Numbered from the stretch's first letter, positions 27,959-37,318 are shown. The stretch: 64,000 nt of DNA from Herbiconiux moechotypicola (GCF_024979255.1 NZ_JANLCN010000007.1:124001-188000), one strand, 5' to 3'. Notes: generated by a model from the letters alone, not told the origin. Program-made: numbers and translations.

Positions 27959-29209
27959 GTGACCACAACCTTTCCTCAGACCGGGGCGCTCCCGGTCACC
28001 CCAGCAGCCGCTCCCCGCTTTCCGTGGGGCGGTCTCATCGTGCTCTCCACGGCCGTGTTCCTCTCGGTCACGGCCGAGATGGTGCCCACCGGCCTCCTCC
28101 CCGAGGTGAGCACGAGCCTCGGCGTCTCCGAGGCCCAGACCGGCCTCCTCATGAGCTTCTTCGCCTTCGCGGTCGTGCTCACGAGCGTTCCGCTCACCCT
28201 CCTGTTCCGTCGCGTGCCGCGGCACCTGCTCGTCATCTGCGTGCTCGTCGTCATCGCGCTCTCCAGCATCGCGGCCGCCCTCGCGCCGAGCTTCGCCTTC
28301 CTGGCGGGCGCGCGCATCCTGAACGGCATGGCCCACGGTGTGTTCTGGGGCGTCGTGGGTGCCTACTCGGCGCACCTCGTGCCGCGTGAGCAGATCGGGC
28401 GCGCGGTCGCCATCACCACCGCCGGCGGCACGCTCGCCTTCGTGCTGGGCATCCCGCTCTCCACGGTCGTGGGCCAGGCCTTCGGCTGGCGTGCCCCCTT
28501 CTTCGGCATCGGCGTGCTGGCTCTGCTGGGCGCCGCGCTCCTCTACCTCCTGCTGCCGCGCGTGCAGCGCCCGGTCGCGGTGAAGAAGACTCCGGATGCG
28601 CAGGGCGGCACCACCCGCCGGCGCCGGTTCGCGCTCGATGAGACGGTGCCCGCGGTCGCCCTCATCTGCCTGCTCGCCGCCACCGTCATGATCGGCCACT
28701 ACGCCTTCAACACCTACATCGCGCCGTTCATGGTGTCGGAGATGGGGGTGCCCGAAGACCAGATCGGCACGCTGCTCTTCCTCTACGGCGCCGCCGGCGG
28801 CGTGGGCCTGCTCATCGCGGGCATCGGCTTCGCCAAGCGACCCACCTTCGGGCTGTTCTTCTCGCTCATCGCGACCGCCGTCTCCGTGGTGGCGATCGCC
28901 GTGTTCGCCGGCAACACCGCCGTGTCGATCGGTGCGTTCGTGGTGTGGGGCATCATGTTCGGCATGCTGCCGACCCTCATGTCTACGCAGCTGATGCGCA
29001 CGGCGGCCCCGCAGATCCGCGATTCCGCGAGCGCGTTCTACTCCACCGCGTTCAACACCGGCATCGGGTTCGGCGCGCTCGTGGGAGCGTTCTTTCTCGA
29101 GTCGCTCGGGCTGGCCTCCTTGCCGTGGGTCTACCTGGTGGCCATCGTCCTCGGCGCCGCGCTGCTGATCGCGACCCCGGTTCTCACTCGCCGCGCACGC
29201 CGCATTTGA
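27959..29209 (+). CDS. MFS exporter, DHA1 / sugar-efflux type
   Basis: A 416-residue 12-helix transporter. FLSVTAEMVPTGLLPEVSTSLGVSEAQTGLL is the typical first helix and loop of AraJ/YdhP-type DHA1 exporters, with RVPRH before helix 3 and RILNGMAHGVFWG in helix 4. A charged central loop (RRRRFALDE) divides the two halves. I chose GTG 27959; the open frame begins at 27836 but the extra 41 residues are unlike coding sequence. The 199-bp divergent gap to purU holds a perfect hairpin CACGGG-CGCAA-CCCGTG (27856-27872) and no riboswitch class I recognise. Substrate unknown. Confidence 0.85.
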   Translation: MTTTFPQTGALPVTPAAAPRFPWGGLIVLSTAVFLSVTAEMVPTGLLPEVSTSLGVSEAQTGLLMSFFAFAVVLTSVPLTLLFRRVPRHLLVICVLVVIALSSIAAALAPSFAFLAGARILNGMAHGVFWGVVGAYSAHLVPREQIGRAVAITTAGGTLAFVLGIPLSTVVGQAFGWRAPFFGIGVLALLGAALLYLLLPRVQRPVAVKKTPDAQGGTTRRRRFALDETVPAVALICLLAATVMIGHYAFNTYIAPFMVSEMGVPEDQIGTLLFLYGAAGGVGLLIAGIGFAKRPTFGLFFSLIATAVSVVAIAVFAGNTAVSIGAFVVWGIMFGMLPTLMSTQLMRTAAPQIRDSASAFYSTAFNTGIGFGALVGAFFLESLGLASLPWVYLVAIVLGAALLIATPVLTRRARRI

Positions 29210-29220
29210 GGTAGGCTGAC

Positions 29221-29294
29221 GGCGTCGCAACTGGCGTTCAGATGGTCACCATCGGGAAGCGACGGACAAGGGATTCGGCCGCGCGCCTGGGTCG
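29221..29294 (+). promoter_or_regulatory. ZTP (pfl) riboswitch upstream of glyA-folD
   Basis: P1 is formed by CGTCGC (29223-29228) and GCGACG (29259-29264). The conserved AACTGGCG follows P1. The inner stem is GATGG-TCA-CCATC (29241-29253), then CGGGAAGCGAC, and the 3' domain GGCCGCGCGCCTGGGT (29277-29292), whose CGCC can pair with the GGCG of the first domain as the pseudoknot. This matches the pfl motif, which senses ZMP/ZTP and typically turns on folate and purine genes. It ends about 50 nt before glyA. AAAAGGAG is the ribosome binding site. Confidence 0.88.
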
Positions 29295-29344
29295 ATACGG
29301 ATCCCGATTCACCAGAAGTCCGTCACGCCGAAAAGGAGCCAGTC

Positions 29345-30619
29345 GTGTCCGACACATTCACCGCCCCCCTCAGTGAGGTCGACCCCGAGATCGCCGAGGT
29401 GCTGAAGCTCGAGCTCGGCCGCCAGCGCAGCACCCTCGAGATGATCGCGAGCGAGAACTTCGTACCGCGCGCGGTGCTCGAGTCGCAGGGCTCGGTGCTC
29501 ACCAACAAGTACGCCGAGGGCTACCCGGGCCGGCGCTACTACGGCGGCTGCGAGTTCGTCGACATCGCCGAAGAACTCGCCATCGCCCGTGCCAAGGCTC
29601 TGTTCGGCGCCGAGTTCGCCAACGTGCAGCCGCACTCCGGCGCCAGCGCCAACGCCGCCGTGCTCTCCGCCATCGCCACCCCGGGCGACACCATCCTCGG
29701 CCTCGAGCTGGCGCACGGCGGCCACCTCACGCACGGCATGAAGCTCAACTTCTCGGGCAAGCTCTACAACGCCGTCTCCTACGGCGTCGACCCCGAGACC
29801 TTCCTCGTCGACATGAACGTGGTGCGCGACAAGGCGCTCGAGCACAAGCCGCAGGTCATCATCGCCGGCTGGTCGGCCTACCCGCGCCAGCTCGACTTCG
29901 CCGCGTTCCGTGCCATCGCCGACGAGGTGGGCGCCAAGCTCTGGGTCGACATGGCGCACTTCGCCGGTCTCGTGGCCGCGGGCCTGCATCCCTCGCCCGT
30001 GCCCTTCGCCGACGTGGTGTCCTCCACCGTGCACAAGACCATCGGCGGCCCCCGCTCGGGCTTCATCGTGAGCCGCGACACCGAGCTCGCCAAGAAGCTC
30101 AACTCCAACGTGTTCCCCGGCCAGCAGGGCGGCCCGCTCATGCACGTCATCGCCGCGAAGGCCACCGCGTTCAAGCTCGCCGCGACCGAGGAGTTCAAAG
30201 ACCGCCAGGTGCGCACGCTCTCCGGCGCCCGCCTCCTCGCCGAGCGCCTCACGGCCGACGACTCGCGCGCCGCGGGCGTCGACGTGCTCACCGGCGGCAC
30301 CGACGTGCACCTCGTGCTCGCCGACCTGCGCACCAGCGAGCTCGACGGCAAGCAGGCCGAAGACATCCTGCACGAGGTGGGCATCACCGTGAACCGCAAC
30401 TCAGTGCCCTTCGACCCGCGCCCCCCGATGGTCACCTCGGGCCTGCGCATCGGCACCCCCGCCCTCGCCACGCGCGGCTTCGGCGACGTGGAGTTCACCG
30501 AGGTCGCCGACATCATCGCCACCGCGCTGCAGCCCTCGCCCGACGTGGCTGCGCTGCGCGGCCGCGTCGAGACGCTTGCCGGCGCCTTCCCGCTCTACCC
30601 GGGCCTCGAGCAGTGGTAG
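29345..30619 (+). CDS. glyA: Serine hydroxymethyltransferase
   Basis: Interconverts serine plus THF and glycine plus 5,10-methylene-THF. The 424-residue PLP enzyme has [29 protein letters not shown] (start of the active site), [12 protein letters not shown] and [14 protein letters not shown]. The PLP-binding Lys is in [13 protein letters not shown]. The start is GTG 29345, with AAAAGGAG upstream. Expression is likely raised when ZMP/ZTP accumulates, via the leader riboswitch. It is first gene of an operon with folD, which starts before glyA stops. Confidence 0.97.
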   Translation: MSDTFTAPLSEVDPEIAEVLKLELGRQRSTLEMIASENFVPRAVLESQGSVLTNKYAEGYPGRRYYGGCEFVDIAEELAIARAKALFGAEFANVQPHSGASANAAVLSAIATPGDTILGLELAHGGHLTHGMKLNFSGKLYNAVSYGVDPETFLVDMNVVRDKALEHKPQVIIAGWSAYPRQLDFAAFRAIADEVGAKLWVDMAHFAGLVAAGLHPSPVPFADVVSSTVHKTIGGPRSGFIVSRDTELAKKLNSNVFPGQQGGPLMHVIAAKATAFKLAATEEFKDRQVRTLSGARLLAERLTADDSRAAGVDVLTGGTDVHLVLADLRTSELDGKQAEDILHEVGITVNRNSVPFDPRPPMVTSGLRIGTPALATRGFGDVEFTEVADIIATALQPSPDVAALRGRVETLAGAFPLYPGLEQW

Positions 30620-31491
30620 CCGTCACGCTCGACGGAGTCGCCACCGCGGCGGCGCTGAAGGGCGAGATCGCCGAACGGGTCGCGGCCCTGCGCGCCCGCG
30701 GTGTGGTGCCCGGGCTCGGCACCCTGCTGGTGGGCGACGACCCCGCATCCCGCTCCTACGTGGCGGGCAAGCACCGCGACTGCGCGGAGGTGGGCATCGA
30801 GTCGGTGCGCGTCGACCTTCCCGGCGACGCCACCGAGCAGGATGTGCGTGACGCCATCGCGCGCCTCAATGCCGACGAGGCGGTCACCGGGTACATCGTG
30901 CAGCTGCCGTTGCCCGCGGGCATCGACGAGAACGCCATGCTCGAGCTCATCGACCCCGCGAAAGACAGCGACGGCCTGCACCCCACGAACCTCGGCCGCC
31001 TCGTGCTGGGGGTGGAGGGCGAGCTCGACTCGCCGCTGCCGTGCACCCCGGCCGGCATCGTCGAGATGCTCACCCGCTACGGCGTCACCCTCCCCGGCAA
31101 GCACGTCGTGGTGGTGGGCCGCGGTCTCACCGTCGGGCGGCCGCTCGGTCTGCTGCTCACCCGTAAGGGCGTGGATGCGACCGTCACCCTCACCCACTCG
31201 CGCACCACCGACCTCGCCGCCGAGGTGCGGCGGGCCGACGTGGTGGTGGCCGCGGTGGGCGTGCCCGGGCTCATCAAGGCCGACTGGGTGAAGCCGGGGG
31301 CGGCGGTGCTCGACGTGGGCATCACGCGGGTCGTCGACGAGACGACGGGCAAGGCGCGTCTCGTGGGCGACGTCGACCCGGCCGTGGCCGAGGTCGCGGG
31401 GTTCCTCTCGCCGGTGCCCGGCGGAGTCGGGCCGATGACGCGGGCGATGCTGCTGAAGAACGTGATCGACGAGGCCGAGCGCCGGGCCTGA
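30613..31491 (+). CDS. folD: Methylenetetrahydrofolate dehydrogenase / cyclohydrolase
   Basis: Bifunctional enzyme converting 5,10-methylene-THF to 10-formyl-THF with NADP+. The 292-residue product has [15 protein letters not shown] (Tyr/Lys of the active site), [25 protein letters not shown], the nucleotide-binding [14 protein letters not shown], and [15 protein letters not shown]. The GTG start overlaps the glyA stop by 7 nt. A 13-bp tandem duplication (31477-31502) spans its stop codon without altering the protein. Confidence 0.96.
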   Translation: MVAVTLDGVATAAALKGEIAERVAALRARGVVPGLGTLLVGDDPASRSYVAGKHRDCAEVGIESVRVDLPGDATEQDVRDAIARLNADEAVTGYIVQLPLPAGIDENAMLELIDPAKDSDGLHPTNLGRLVLGVEGELDSPLPCTPAGIVEMLTRYGVTLPGKHVVVVGRGLTVGRPLGLLLTRKGVDATVTLTHSRTTDLAAEVRRADVVVAAVGVPGLIKADWVKPGAAVLDVGITRVVDETTGKARLVGDVDPAVAEVAGFLSPVPGGVGPMTRAMLLKNVIDEAERRA

Positions 31492-31502
31492 GCGCCGGGC
31501 CT
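31477..31502 (+). repeat. 13-bp tandem duplication across the folD stop
   Basis: GAGCGCCGGGCCT occurs twice back to back (31477-31489, 31490-31502). The first copy ends the folD reading frame and the TGA stop uses its last base and the next two. Looks like a replication-slippage duplication. Confidence 0.8.
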
Positions 31503-31529
31503 GAGCGAGGCGGCGGGTAGGCTCGACAG

Positions 31530-32456
31530 GTGCACGCACCCACCGGAGACCAGTACCACCTGCAGCTCGACGAAGGAGGCCGGGGCGTCTCGGCGATCGT
31601 CACCGAGGTGGCGGCGGGAATCCGCTCGCTCGAGGTCGGCGGCACCGCGCTCGTGGAGAGCTTTCCCGAGTCGTCGACGCCGCCCGGAGCCGCGGGCATC
31701 GTGTTGGTGCCCTGGCCGAACCGGGTCGCCGGCGGGCTCTGGCACCACGAGGGCGAGGCGCTGCAGCTCGACATCACCGAGCCGAAGACGGGCAACGCCA
31801 TCCACGGTCTGCTCCGATTCACCGGCTACCGTCTGCTCGAGCGGGAGGCGCACCGGGTGCTGCAGGGCGCATCCGTCTTCCCCCAGCACGGCTGGCCGTT
31901 CCTGCTGGCGACGACGGTCGAGCACGCGCTCGTCGCCGACGGGATGGTGGTGACGCACACCGTCGCCAACGAGTCGGCCGAACCCGCCCCGGTCGCGGTG
32001 GGCGCGCATCCGTACCTGCGGGTGGGGGAGGTGCCGGTGGAGGAGCTCACGCTCACCGTCGACGCGGCCACGCGCATCCTCACCGACGCCAAGCAGATCC
32101 CGATCGGCGAGGAGCCGGTCGAGGACACCGAGGCCGATCTACGCGGCGGGCGGCTCGTGGGCGGGCTCGCGATCGACCACGGCTACACCGACGTCGGCGT
32201 CGTCGACGGCCGGAGCGCGCACTCGCTCACCGCGCCCGACGGGCGGCGCGTGGAGCTCTGGGCGGACGCGTCGTTCCCCGTGGTCCAGGTGTTCACGCCC
32301 ACGGCGTTCGCGGCTCCCGAGGGGCCGCGCCGGGCGGTGGCGCTCGAGCCGATGACCGCGCCGGCGGACGCGCTCAACTCGGGCACCGGGCTGCGGTACC
32401 TGCAGCCGGGGGAGAGCTGGACGCTGCAATGGGGCATCCGACTCGCCGTCGGCTGA
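31530..32456 (+). CDS. Aldose 1-epimerase family protein
   Basis: A 308-residue galactose-mutarotase-like protein. Conserved points are VPWPNRVAGGLW, the substrate-binding His in NAIHGLLRFTGY, the catalytic His in GAHPYLRVG, and the catalytic Glu in VALEPMTAPADALNSG. It interconverts anomers of an aldose or hexose-phosphate; which sugar cannot be read. TAGGCT (31518-31523) is six nucleotides before the GTG start, so it has its own leaderless promoter and is not simply part of the folD transcript. Confidence 0.9.
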   Translation: MHAPTGDQYHLQLDEGGRGVSAIVTEVAAGIRSLEVGGTALVESFPESSTPPGAAGIVLVPWPNRVAGGLWHHEGEALQLDITEPKTGNAIHGLLRFTGYRLLEREAHRVLQGASVFPQHGWPFLLATTVEHALVADGMVVTHTVANESAEPAPVAVGAHPYLRVGEVPVEELTLTVDAATRILTDAKQIPIGEEPVEDTEADLRGGRLVGGLAIDHGYTDVGVVDGRSAHSLTAPDGRRVELWADASFPVVQVFTPTAFAAPEGPRRAVALEPMTAPADALNSGTGLRYLQPGESWTLQWGIRLAVG

Positions 32457-32573
32457 CCCGGCTGGAGGCTCTTGTCAAGCCCCTGTTCGGCGAATTTGGG
32501 CACGAAATTCGGCGCGGCTAGGCTCGCACTCGGCGGTCGCGAGGACAGTCGCGAACACACCTGGAGAGTCGGC

Positions 32574-32897
32574 TTGGGCCAATTGATCTACGGTCCGGGC
32601 TCTTCCGAGATCGAGATGGACGACCGCCTCCTCGCGCACCTGCGCATCGTCATGCTCACCAAGATGCGCAACCACGAGCCGTTCTCGCTGTCGTGGCGGG
32701 TCGACCCGAGCCAGGGCAGCGGGCGGGAGACGCTGTGGGTGCATCCGTCGATCGCGCTCCGCTTCCGTTTCTACGGCAGCCGGCCGCCGGTCATCAACCG
32801 GGCGTGGCTCGAACTCATGGTGGAGGCGGCGAACCGGGGCGACCTGCGCATCATGCCCGAGCCGGGCGCTGCGGGAGAGCTGCTGCCCGACCGCTGA
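32574..32897 (+). CDS. DUF7882 family protein
   Basis: A 107-residue protein beginning MGQLIYGPGSSEIEMDDRLLAHLRIVMLTKMRNHEPFSLSW (written by its pattern: GQLIYG, DDRLLAHL, FSLSW). This matches a small Microbacteriaceae family (DUF7882), often mislabelled as DNA ligase because it resembles a ligase-fused domain. The rest has GRETLWVHPSIALRFRF, suggesting a beta-sheet fold. The start is TTG 32574 with GGAGAG six bases upstream; the frame is open to 32472 but the extra residues do not resemble the family. Function unknown. Confidence 0.8.
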   Translation: MGQLIYGPGSSEIEMDDRLLAHLRIVMLTKMRNHEPFSLSWRVDPSQGSGRETLWVHPSIALRFRFYGSRPPVINRAWLELMVEAANRGDLRIMPEPGAAGELLPDR

Positions 32898-32934
32898 GGC
32901 GGGCGGTGCGGATGCGCGTCGCTACACTCGGAGC

Positions 32935-33933
32935 GTGAGCGGGGGAGAGAGGGATGCGGGCACCGGGCTCGGTGCCGGTCGTAAGCGCCGTCGATGGCTG
33001 ACGGTCGCCGGTATCGCGGTGGCCGTGGTCACCTACGTCATCGTCGTGCTCCTCTACGCCGCCAGCGGCCGCGTGGAGGAGGTGGAGGCGGGCGACCAAC
33101 AAGCATCGGATGAGTCGGCGGTGCTCGTCGAGATCACACCGAACGCGATCAACGGTCCGAACGAGCGGCTGTCGCTCGATGTCGTGGTCGAGGCGCCCGA
33201 ATCTCTGATCGCCGAGAACGGGGTCCAGCTCGAGAAAGCGTTGTCGGTGGTGGTCTACCCGGCCGACGACACAGCCATCACCCTCGACGCTGGAGGTATC
33301 CCTCGCGCCACGCGCACCATCGCCGTGAACGCCGAAGGCTCCGCCGAGAATTGGCCCCTCGACCGCTACACGACGCAAGTCGCGTTTCTTGCGTTCAGCG
33401 GTGCCGGTGGCGACTACGAGAATGTCCCGATCAGGATCGATTGGAAGGGATACCTCTCCGGCTGGAACTTCCACGCCGTGGCCGGTGAACTCCCTCTCGA
33501 GGACGGTGCCCTCGTCCAGTCCGACGGCTCGGTCTTGCCCGTCCCCTTCCTGGCGATCGAGGCGTCGCGGTCGGGGGCGACGCTGGCGTTCGGCACCGTG
33601 CTGCTGGCACTCCTCGTCACGATGCCGGTGCTCGTGTTCATCGTCGCCGTCAACGCCTACACCGGTCGTCGCAAGGTCGAGGCCACGCTCACCAGCTGGA
33701 TGGGTGCGATGCTCTTCGCCACCATCCCGCTCCGCACCTTCCTCCCCGGTTCGCCCCCGATCGGCTCGTGGATCGACTTCCTCATCGTGCTCTGGGTGAT
33801 CGTCGCCCTCGTCACCGGCCTCGGCATCTACGTCGCCGCCTGGTACCGCTGGGGCAGCCCCGCCGACGCGGTCACAGCAGCCGGTCGAGATGCCGTCGCT
33901 CCACCGGATTCGCCGCGAGCTCCCGAGCCCTGA
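32935..33933 (+). CDS. DUF4436 family membrane protein
   Basis: A 332-residue protein: cytoplasmic basic N-terminus (GRKRRRW), membrane helix at about 22-45, and an extracytoplasmic beta-rich domain of about 160 residues (about 55-215). Three to four more helices follow (about 219-305), with a short basic loop [13 protein letters not shown]. This layout matches DUF4436, function unknown. TACACT (32923-32928) lies six nucleotides before the GTG start. The last 62 bases overlap the convergent sigma-factor gene. Confidence 0.82.
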   Translation: MSGGERDAGTGLGAGRKRRRWLTVAGIAVAVVTYVIVVLLYAASGRVEEVEAGDQQASDESAVLVEITPNAINGPNERLSLDVVVEAPESLIAENGVQLEKALSVVVYPADDTAITLDAGGIPRATRTIAVNAEGSAENWPLDRYTTQVAFLAFSGAGGDYENVPIRIDWKGYLSGWNFHAVAGELPLEDGALVQSDGSVLPVPFLAIEASRSGATLAFGTVLLALLVTMPVLVFIVAVNAYTGRRKVEATLTSWMGAMLFATIPLRTFLPGSPPIGSWIDFLIVLWVIVALVTGLGIYVAAWYRWGSPADAVTAAGRDAVAPPDSPRAPEP

Positions 33934-35086
33934 GCAGGGCCGATCGCACCTCCTCGTCATTCCGCCCGGCGCGCCGCAGGAGCTCGCCCCGCGCTGCCCA
34001 GTAGAGGTGGTATTCCTCCAGCCCGGTCACCTCGTCGAGCAGCGCCAGTCCCGCATCCGGCCCCTCAGCCATCGCCACCGCGACCGCCCGGTTGAGCGCG
34101 ACCACCGGCGATCGGTCCATCTGCGCGAGCTGCCGGTAGAGCGCGGCGATCGTGGGCCAGTCGGTGCCTGCCGGGGTGGCGGCGTGAGCGTGCCGCGAGG
34201 CGATGAGAGCGTGCAACTGGAACGGTCCCGGTTCCATCCGGCTCAGGGCCGAAGAGAGTGCCGCGTCGGCGCGAGTGATGTCCGACAGCGACCACCGCGA
34301 CCGGTCCTGGTGCTCGAGAAGGACGATCTCGCCCTCGGCATCGAAGCGCGCAGCGGTGCGCGCGCGTGTGAACAGCTCGAGGGCGAGCAGCCCCTCCACC
34401 TCGGCGTGGCCCGGTGTGAGAGCGTCGGTGCTCTCCGTGAGCCGCACGGCGTCGTCCATGAGGGCGAGTCGGTGCCCCTCCGAAGCCCGGGCGAGATACC
34501 CCTCGTTGAAGATGAGATAGAGCACGGTGAGGAGGGTGTGGAGGCGGTCGCCGAGCTCGGCCGGGATGGACAGCGGGATGCCCGCAGCCCGGATCTTGCG
34601 CTTCGCCCGAACGATTCGCTGCGCCAGGGTGGGCTCGGCGACGAGGAAGGCGGCGGCGATCTCGGTGGTGGTGAGCCCGCCGACGAGCCGGAGGGTGAGA
34701 GCGATCTGGGTGTCGCGGTCGAGAGCCGGGTGGCAGCACAGCAGCATGAGGCGCAGCTGCTCGTCGCCCACGGGGGAGTGCTCGACGATCATCGGTTCCT
34801 CCTCGTTCGGGGGCGGTGGGGTGGTCAGCTCGGGTGCCGCCCGCAGCAGCCGCCGGCGGGCGGCGGCCTCGCGACGCAGCAGGTCGATCGCGCGGTTGTG
34901 CGCCACCGTGTAGAGCCACGCGGCCGGGTTGTCAGGAACCGACTCCCACGAGAGTGCGCTGACCAGCGCATCCTGAACCGCGTCGTCGGCCAGACCGAGG
35001 TCGCCGAAACGGTGCGTGAGGAGAGCGAGCACGCGCCCGCTCTCCTCACGCGCGAGGCGGCTGACCGCCTCGGGGAACCGCGTCAC
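33872..35086 (-). CDS. ECF42-like RNA polymerase sigma factor with C-terminal extension
   Basis: A 404-residue sigma factor. Sigma region 2 (about 8-75) includes [14 protein letters not shown] and [20 protein letters not shown]. Region 4 (about 100-165) includes [36 protein letters not shown]. The rest is a helical, TPR-like extension with NEGYLA and [14 protein letters not shown]. This layout plus an adjacent YciI/DGPF gene defines the ECF42 group, which lacks an anti-sigma factor and needs its extension for activity. Start uncertain: GTG 35086 fits homology but has no clear Shine-Dalgarno. The stop lies inside the convergent DUF4436 gene. Confidence 0.88.
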   Translation of the reverse strand: MTRFPEAVSRLAREESGRVLALLTHRFGDLGLADDAVQDALVSALSWESVPDNPAAWLYTVAHNRAIDLLRREAAARRRLLRAAPELTTPPPPNEEEPMIVEHSPVGDEQLRLMLLCCHPALDRDTQIALTLRLVGGLTTTEIAAAFLVAEPTLAQRIVRAKRKIRAAGIPLSIPAELGDRLHTLLTVLYLIFNEGYLARASEGHRLALMDDAVRLTESTDALTPGHAEVEGLLALELFTRARTAARFDAEGEIVLLEHQDRSRWSLSDITRADAALSSALSRMEPGPFQLHALIASRHAHAATPAGTDWPTIAALYRQLAQMDRSPVVALNRAVAVAMAEGPDAGLALLDEVTGLEEYHLYWAARGELLRRAGRNDEEVRSALLRARELAANPVERRHLDRLL

Positions 35087-35097
35087 CGCCGGTGGGT

Positions 35098-35460
35098 TCA
35101 GGATGCGTCGGGCCGGTATGAGACGGGCCGCACCTCGATCGCACCCGCGGGCAGCGGGATGGCGGCCGCGAGCTGCAAGGCCTCGTCGAGGTCGGCTGCG
35201 CGGATGAGGTAGTAGCCGGCCAGCTGCTCCTTTGTTTCGGCGTACGGGCCGTCGAGAAGGGTGTCCCCGGTGCCGAACCCTCGGGCGATGGTGGTGGCGG
35301 TGGTGCTCGGGTGGAGGTTGGCGCCGCTCACCCAGTGGCCGCCGTCGATGAGACGCTGGGTGTAAGCGAGCCAGGTGGCCATGAACTCCTCGTAGCCGGG
35401 CTCGCCGTAGCTCGGGCGCGGAGCGGACTCGTCGCCGTTGATCAGGATCATGTATTCCAT
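35098..35460 (-). CDS. YciI family (DGPF domain) protein
   Basis: A 120-residue YciI-like protein: [10 protein letters not shown] at the start and the hallmark [17 protein letters not shown] in the middle, ending in [11 protein letters not shown]. The family has a ferredoxin-like fold with a putative His/Asp active site; function is unknown. DGPF proteins co-occur with ECF42 sigma factors and are probably their targets or partners. The sigma gene begins 11 nt after its stop, and the DUF1761 gene ends 14 nt before its start, so the three form one operon. Confidence 0.9.
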   Translation of the reverse strand: MEYMILINGDESAPRPSYGEPGYEEFMATWLAYTQRLIDGGHWVSGANLHPSTTATTIARGFGTGDTLLDGPYAETKEQLAGYYLIRAADLDEALQLAAAIPLPAGAIEVRPVSYRPDAS

Positions 35461-35474
35461 CGTTCTTCATCCTC

Positions 35475-35882
35475 TCAGCCGAACAGACCGATGATGATCG
35501 CCATGACGAGCGCTGTCGCGAGCTGGTGCAGCACGTTGATCGCGAACAGGGGCACTCCCCGTCCTTCGAAAAGGTAGTGCACCGCGCTCGGCGCCGCCGT
35601 GAACCCCGCCCACAGCACCACCGCGGTCGCCACTGCGACCAGCACGGAACTGCCGCCGACCGACTCGTGCACGAGGCCCGACGCGATCTCGAGCACGACC
35701 GCGGTGACGGCGGCCGCCACGAACGAGCCGGAGTAGGTGGCTGCCGGATTGCGCGGCTTGGAGGGGTTCTTGCCCGTGATGGCCTGCCACCGGTCTCCGA
35801 AGACCCGGGGGAGGTACCACACGGTGCCGACGACCATGCTGCTCACGGCGGCGAGCAGGACGGCGATCGCGTTGACGGTCAT
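35475..35882 (-). CDS. DUF1761 family membrane protein
   Basis: A 135-residue protein with four membrane helices. The helix-1 motif [19 protein letters not shown] is characteristic of DUF1761, followed by [15 protein letters not shown] and the C-terminal [19 protein letters not shown]. Function unknown. It is first gene of an operon with the YciI protein and the ECF42-like sigma factor and may belong to that regulon. Confidence 0.85.
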   Translation of the reverse strand: MTVNAIAVLLAAVSSMVVGTVWYLPRVFGDRWQAITGKNPSKPRNPAATYSGSFVAAAVTAVVLEIASGLVHESVGGSSVLVAVATAVVLWAGFTAAPSAVHYLFEGRGVPLFAINVLHQLATALVMAIIIGLFG

Positions 35883-35991
35883 GACGGTCCGTTCCGAGGG
35901 GGCGTCTCCCCCTCTCTCGCCTGCATGACGCAGCGGGCGCCGACGATCGACAGGCTCGGGGAGATTTTTTTCCCGGTATCCTCGAGGGGTA

Positions 35992-36067
35992 GGGCCTGTA
36001 GCTCAGTTGGCAGAGCATCGGACTTTTAATCCGCGGGTCGTGGGTTCGAGCCCCACCGGGCCCACCA
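35992..36067 (+). tRNA. tRNA-Lys (anticodon TTT)
   Basis: A 76-nt tRNA with CCA encoded. Acceptor stem GGGCCTG / CGGGCCC (one T-G wobble), D arm AGCTCAGTTGGCAGAGC, anticodon loop CTTTTAA with TTT at 36025-36027, T arm GTGGGTTCGAGCCCCAC. A -10-like TATCCT lies at 35977-35982. The 3' end borders lower-GC accessory DNA. Confidence 0.97.
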
Positions 36068-36170
36068 CCATTTGCGTCGCCTCCCCGATGATCCACGTAA
36101 AGGCTGGCGAGTTGATGCCCTCCGAAACCACTCGTGTCTGGAGGGCCTTTGACACGGGTACGCTTCAGGC

Positions 36171-36950
36171 GTGGGTGGGGATCATGCAGCCGTCGAAGTG
36201 CGAACAGCTCCTAAAGGGTGGCGGTCTCTTGTCGCAGGCAATTTGGCCCTTCTGCTTGCGATCTTGCCATTCGCGCTTGCAGGCTTCCGATTAGTGGCCT
36301 ACGCCGGGGGCGATCCCGTTGTTCTGAAGACACTTGTAAGCACGCTAGACGTGCCCACCATCCTGTTCGGGACATTCTTACCGATCATCCCAGTTTTCGT
36401 TCTTCTCGCGTTCCAGATTGCGCTATTCGATAACCATCTGCCGAATCTCATCCCACGAATCCGCCGCTCTCCTCTTCTTGTCGCGCTAGTCGTCGTCAGC
36501 GTTTTGTTTTATCTGTTTCTCGTACCGTTTCCGGCTGGCTGGGTGACGCCGGGGGCGCTGCTTGGCGGACTGATAGCCGGGGAGATTACGCGTCGCATCG
36601 TTCTCCGGCGGCGACGGAGGAGAAACGCTGGCGCTAAAACGACAGCGACGGTCGTCGTCCCAAAGACCGCTTGGATTGGCGGTCTATTCGGTCTAGTGAC
36701 CGTTCTTGTCGTTCCTGCCGGAATGTGGCTCCCGTTGGAGCAAGTGCAGATCGAAGACGAACCCGCTCAAACGGTCTACGTTCTGGACACTTCAGACGGT
36801 TGGACGACGATGATTTCCGACCAGCGTGAGATATCGGTCGTCAAGGGCGATCAGGTGAACGCACGCGTCGTGTGCAATCAGGGACGTTTCGACTCGTTGC
36901 TCACCATGTTCGCCAGAGCGAATGCACCGGATGGCTTAGCCTGCGACTGA
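36171..36950 (+). CDS. Orphan membrane protein in tRNA-Lys-adjacent DNA
   Basis: A 259-residue protein of no family I recognise. There are about five membrane segments (about 19-45, 61-86, 99-119, 127-143, 165-187), with a basic cytoplasmic loop (RRRRRRNAG) between the fourth and fifth. A soluble C-terminal domain of about 70 residues (VYVLDTSDGWTTMISDQRE) follows and should face outside. TACGCT (36159-36164) lies six nucleotides before the GTG start. Codon use is visibly less GC-biased than in flanking genes, with A- or T-ending codons such as GTT and CTA, suggesting horizontal acquisition. Confidence 0.7.
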   Translation: MGGDHAAVEVRTAPKGWRSLVAGNLALLLAILPFALAGFRLVAYAGGDPVVLKTLVSTLDVPTILFGTFLPIIPVFVLLAFQIALFDNHLPNLIPRIRRSPLLVALVVVSVLFYLFLVPFPAGWVTPGALLGGLIAGEITRRIVLRRRRRRNAGAKTTATVVVPKTAWIGGLFGLVTVLVVPAGMWLPLEQVQIEDEPAQTVYVLDTSDGWTTMISDQREISVVKGDQVNARVVCNQGRFDSLLTMFARANAPDGLACD

Positions 36951-37318
36951 GTCGTGGCGGAGGAGTCGCACGCCCAGTCGAACCACGAATTCGTCAGGTG
37001 TCGAGCCGAAGGTCGATAGCATACGGTCAGGACCTCGCCGCGATCACGCGAACTGGCATGCTGTCCTCGTACCCAGCCAGCAGCTCGGCGCGGCTCGCGG
37101 GGATCAACCGTGTTTGAGACTGCACACGTTTTCGCCGCCGGACCTCGCGTATCCTGCCTCTCCGACCCCCGCGACCGTGGTCCGCGCCCCTCGGATCCCC
37201 TGAGAACGCGACGAATCATGGTTCGGAGGGCCGGACAGCTGTTTGAGATTCGTCGGGCAGGGCCCACCGTGCAATGCGGTTTGTGTCAGAATACTTCTAG
37301 ATCTAGAAGGAGTATGAC
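36951..37318. other. 368-bp intergenic region before the HTH/nucleotidyltransferase pair
   Basis: No gene can be supported here; short open frames on both strands lack homology and Shine-Dalgarno sequences. The rightmost 40 bases hold the promoter, palindrome and ribosome binding site of the HTH gene. The remainder may be decayed accessory DNA. Confidence 0.6.
37287..37312 (+). promoter_or_regulatory. Palindromic operator overlapping promoter and RBS of HTH gene
   Basis: CTTCTAGATCTAGAAG (37294-37309) is a perfect 16-bp palindrome immediately after a CAGAAT -10-like box (37287-37292). It runs into the Shine-Dalgarno AGAAGGAG (37305-37312). A DNA-bound regulator would cover the transcription start; as RNA the hairpin would hide the ribosome binding site. 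Typical of antitoxin autoregulation. Confidence 0.65.

Noticed and set aside
36171-36950. Calling the orphan membrane protein a phage or conjugation component
   Set aside because: Topology alone is not diagnostic and no phage or conjugation gene accompanies it.
37110-37250. Repeated TTTGAGA words in the intergenic region before the HTH gene
   Set aside because: Only seven matching bases, no symmetry and no regular spacing; probably chance.
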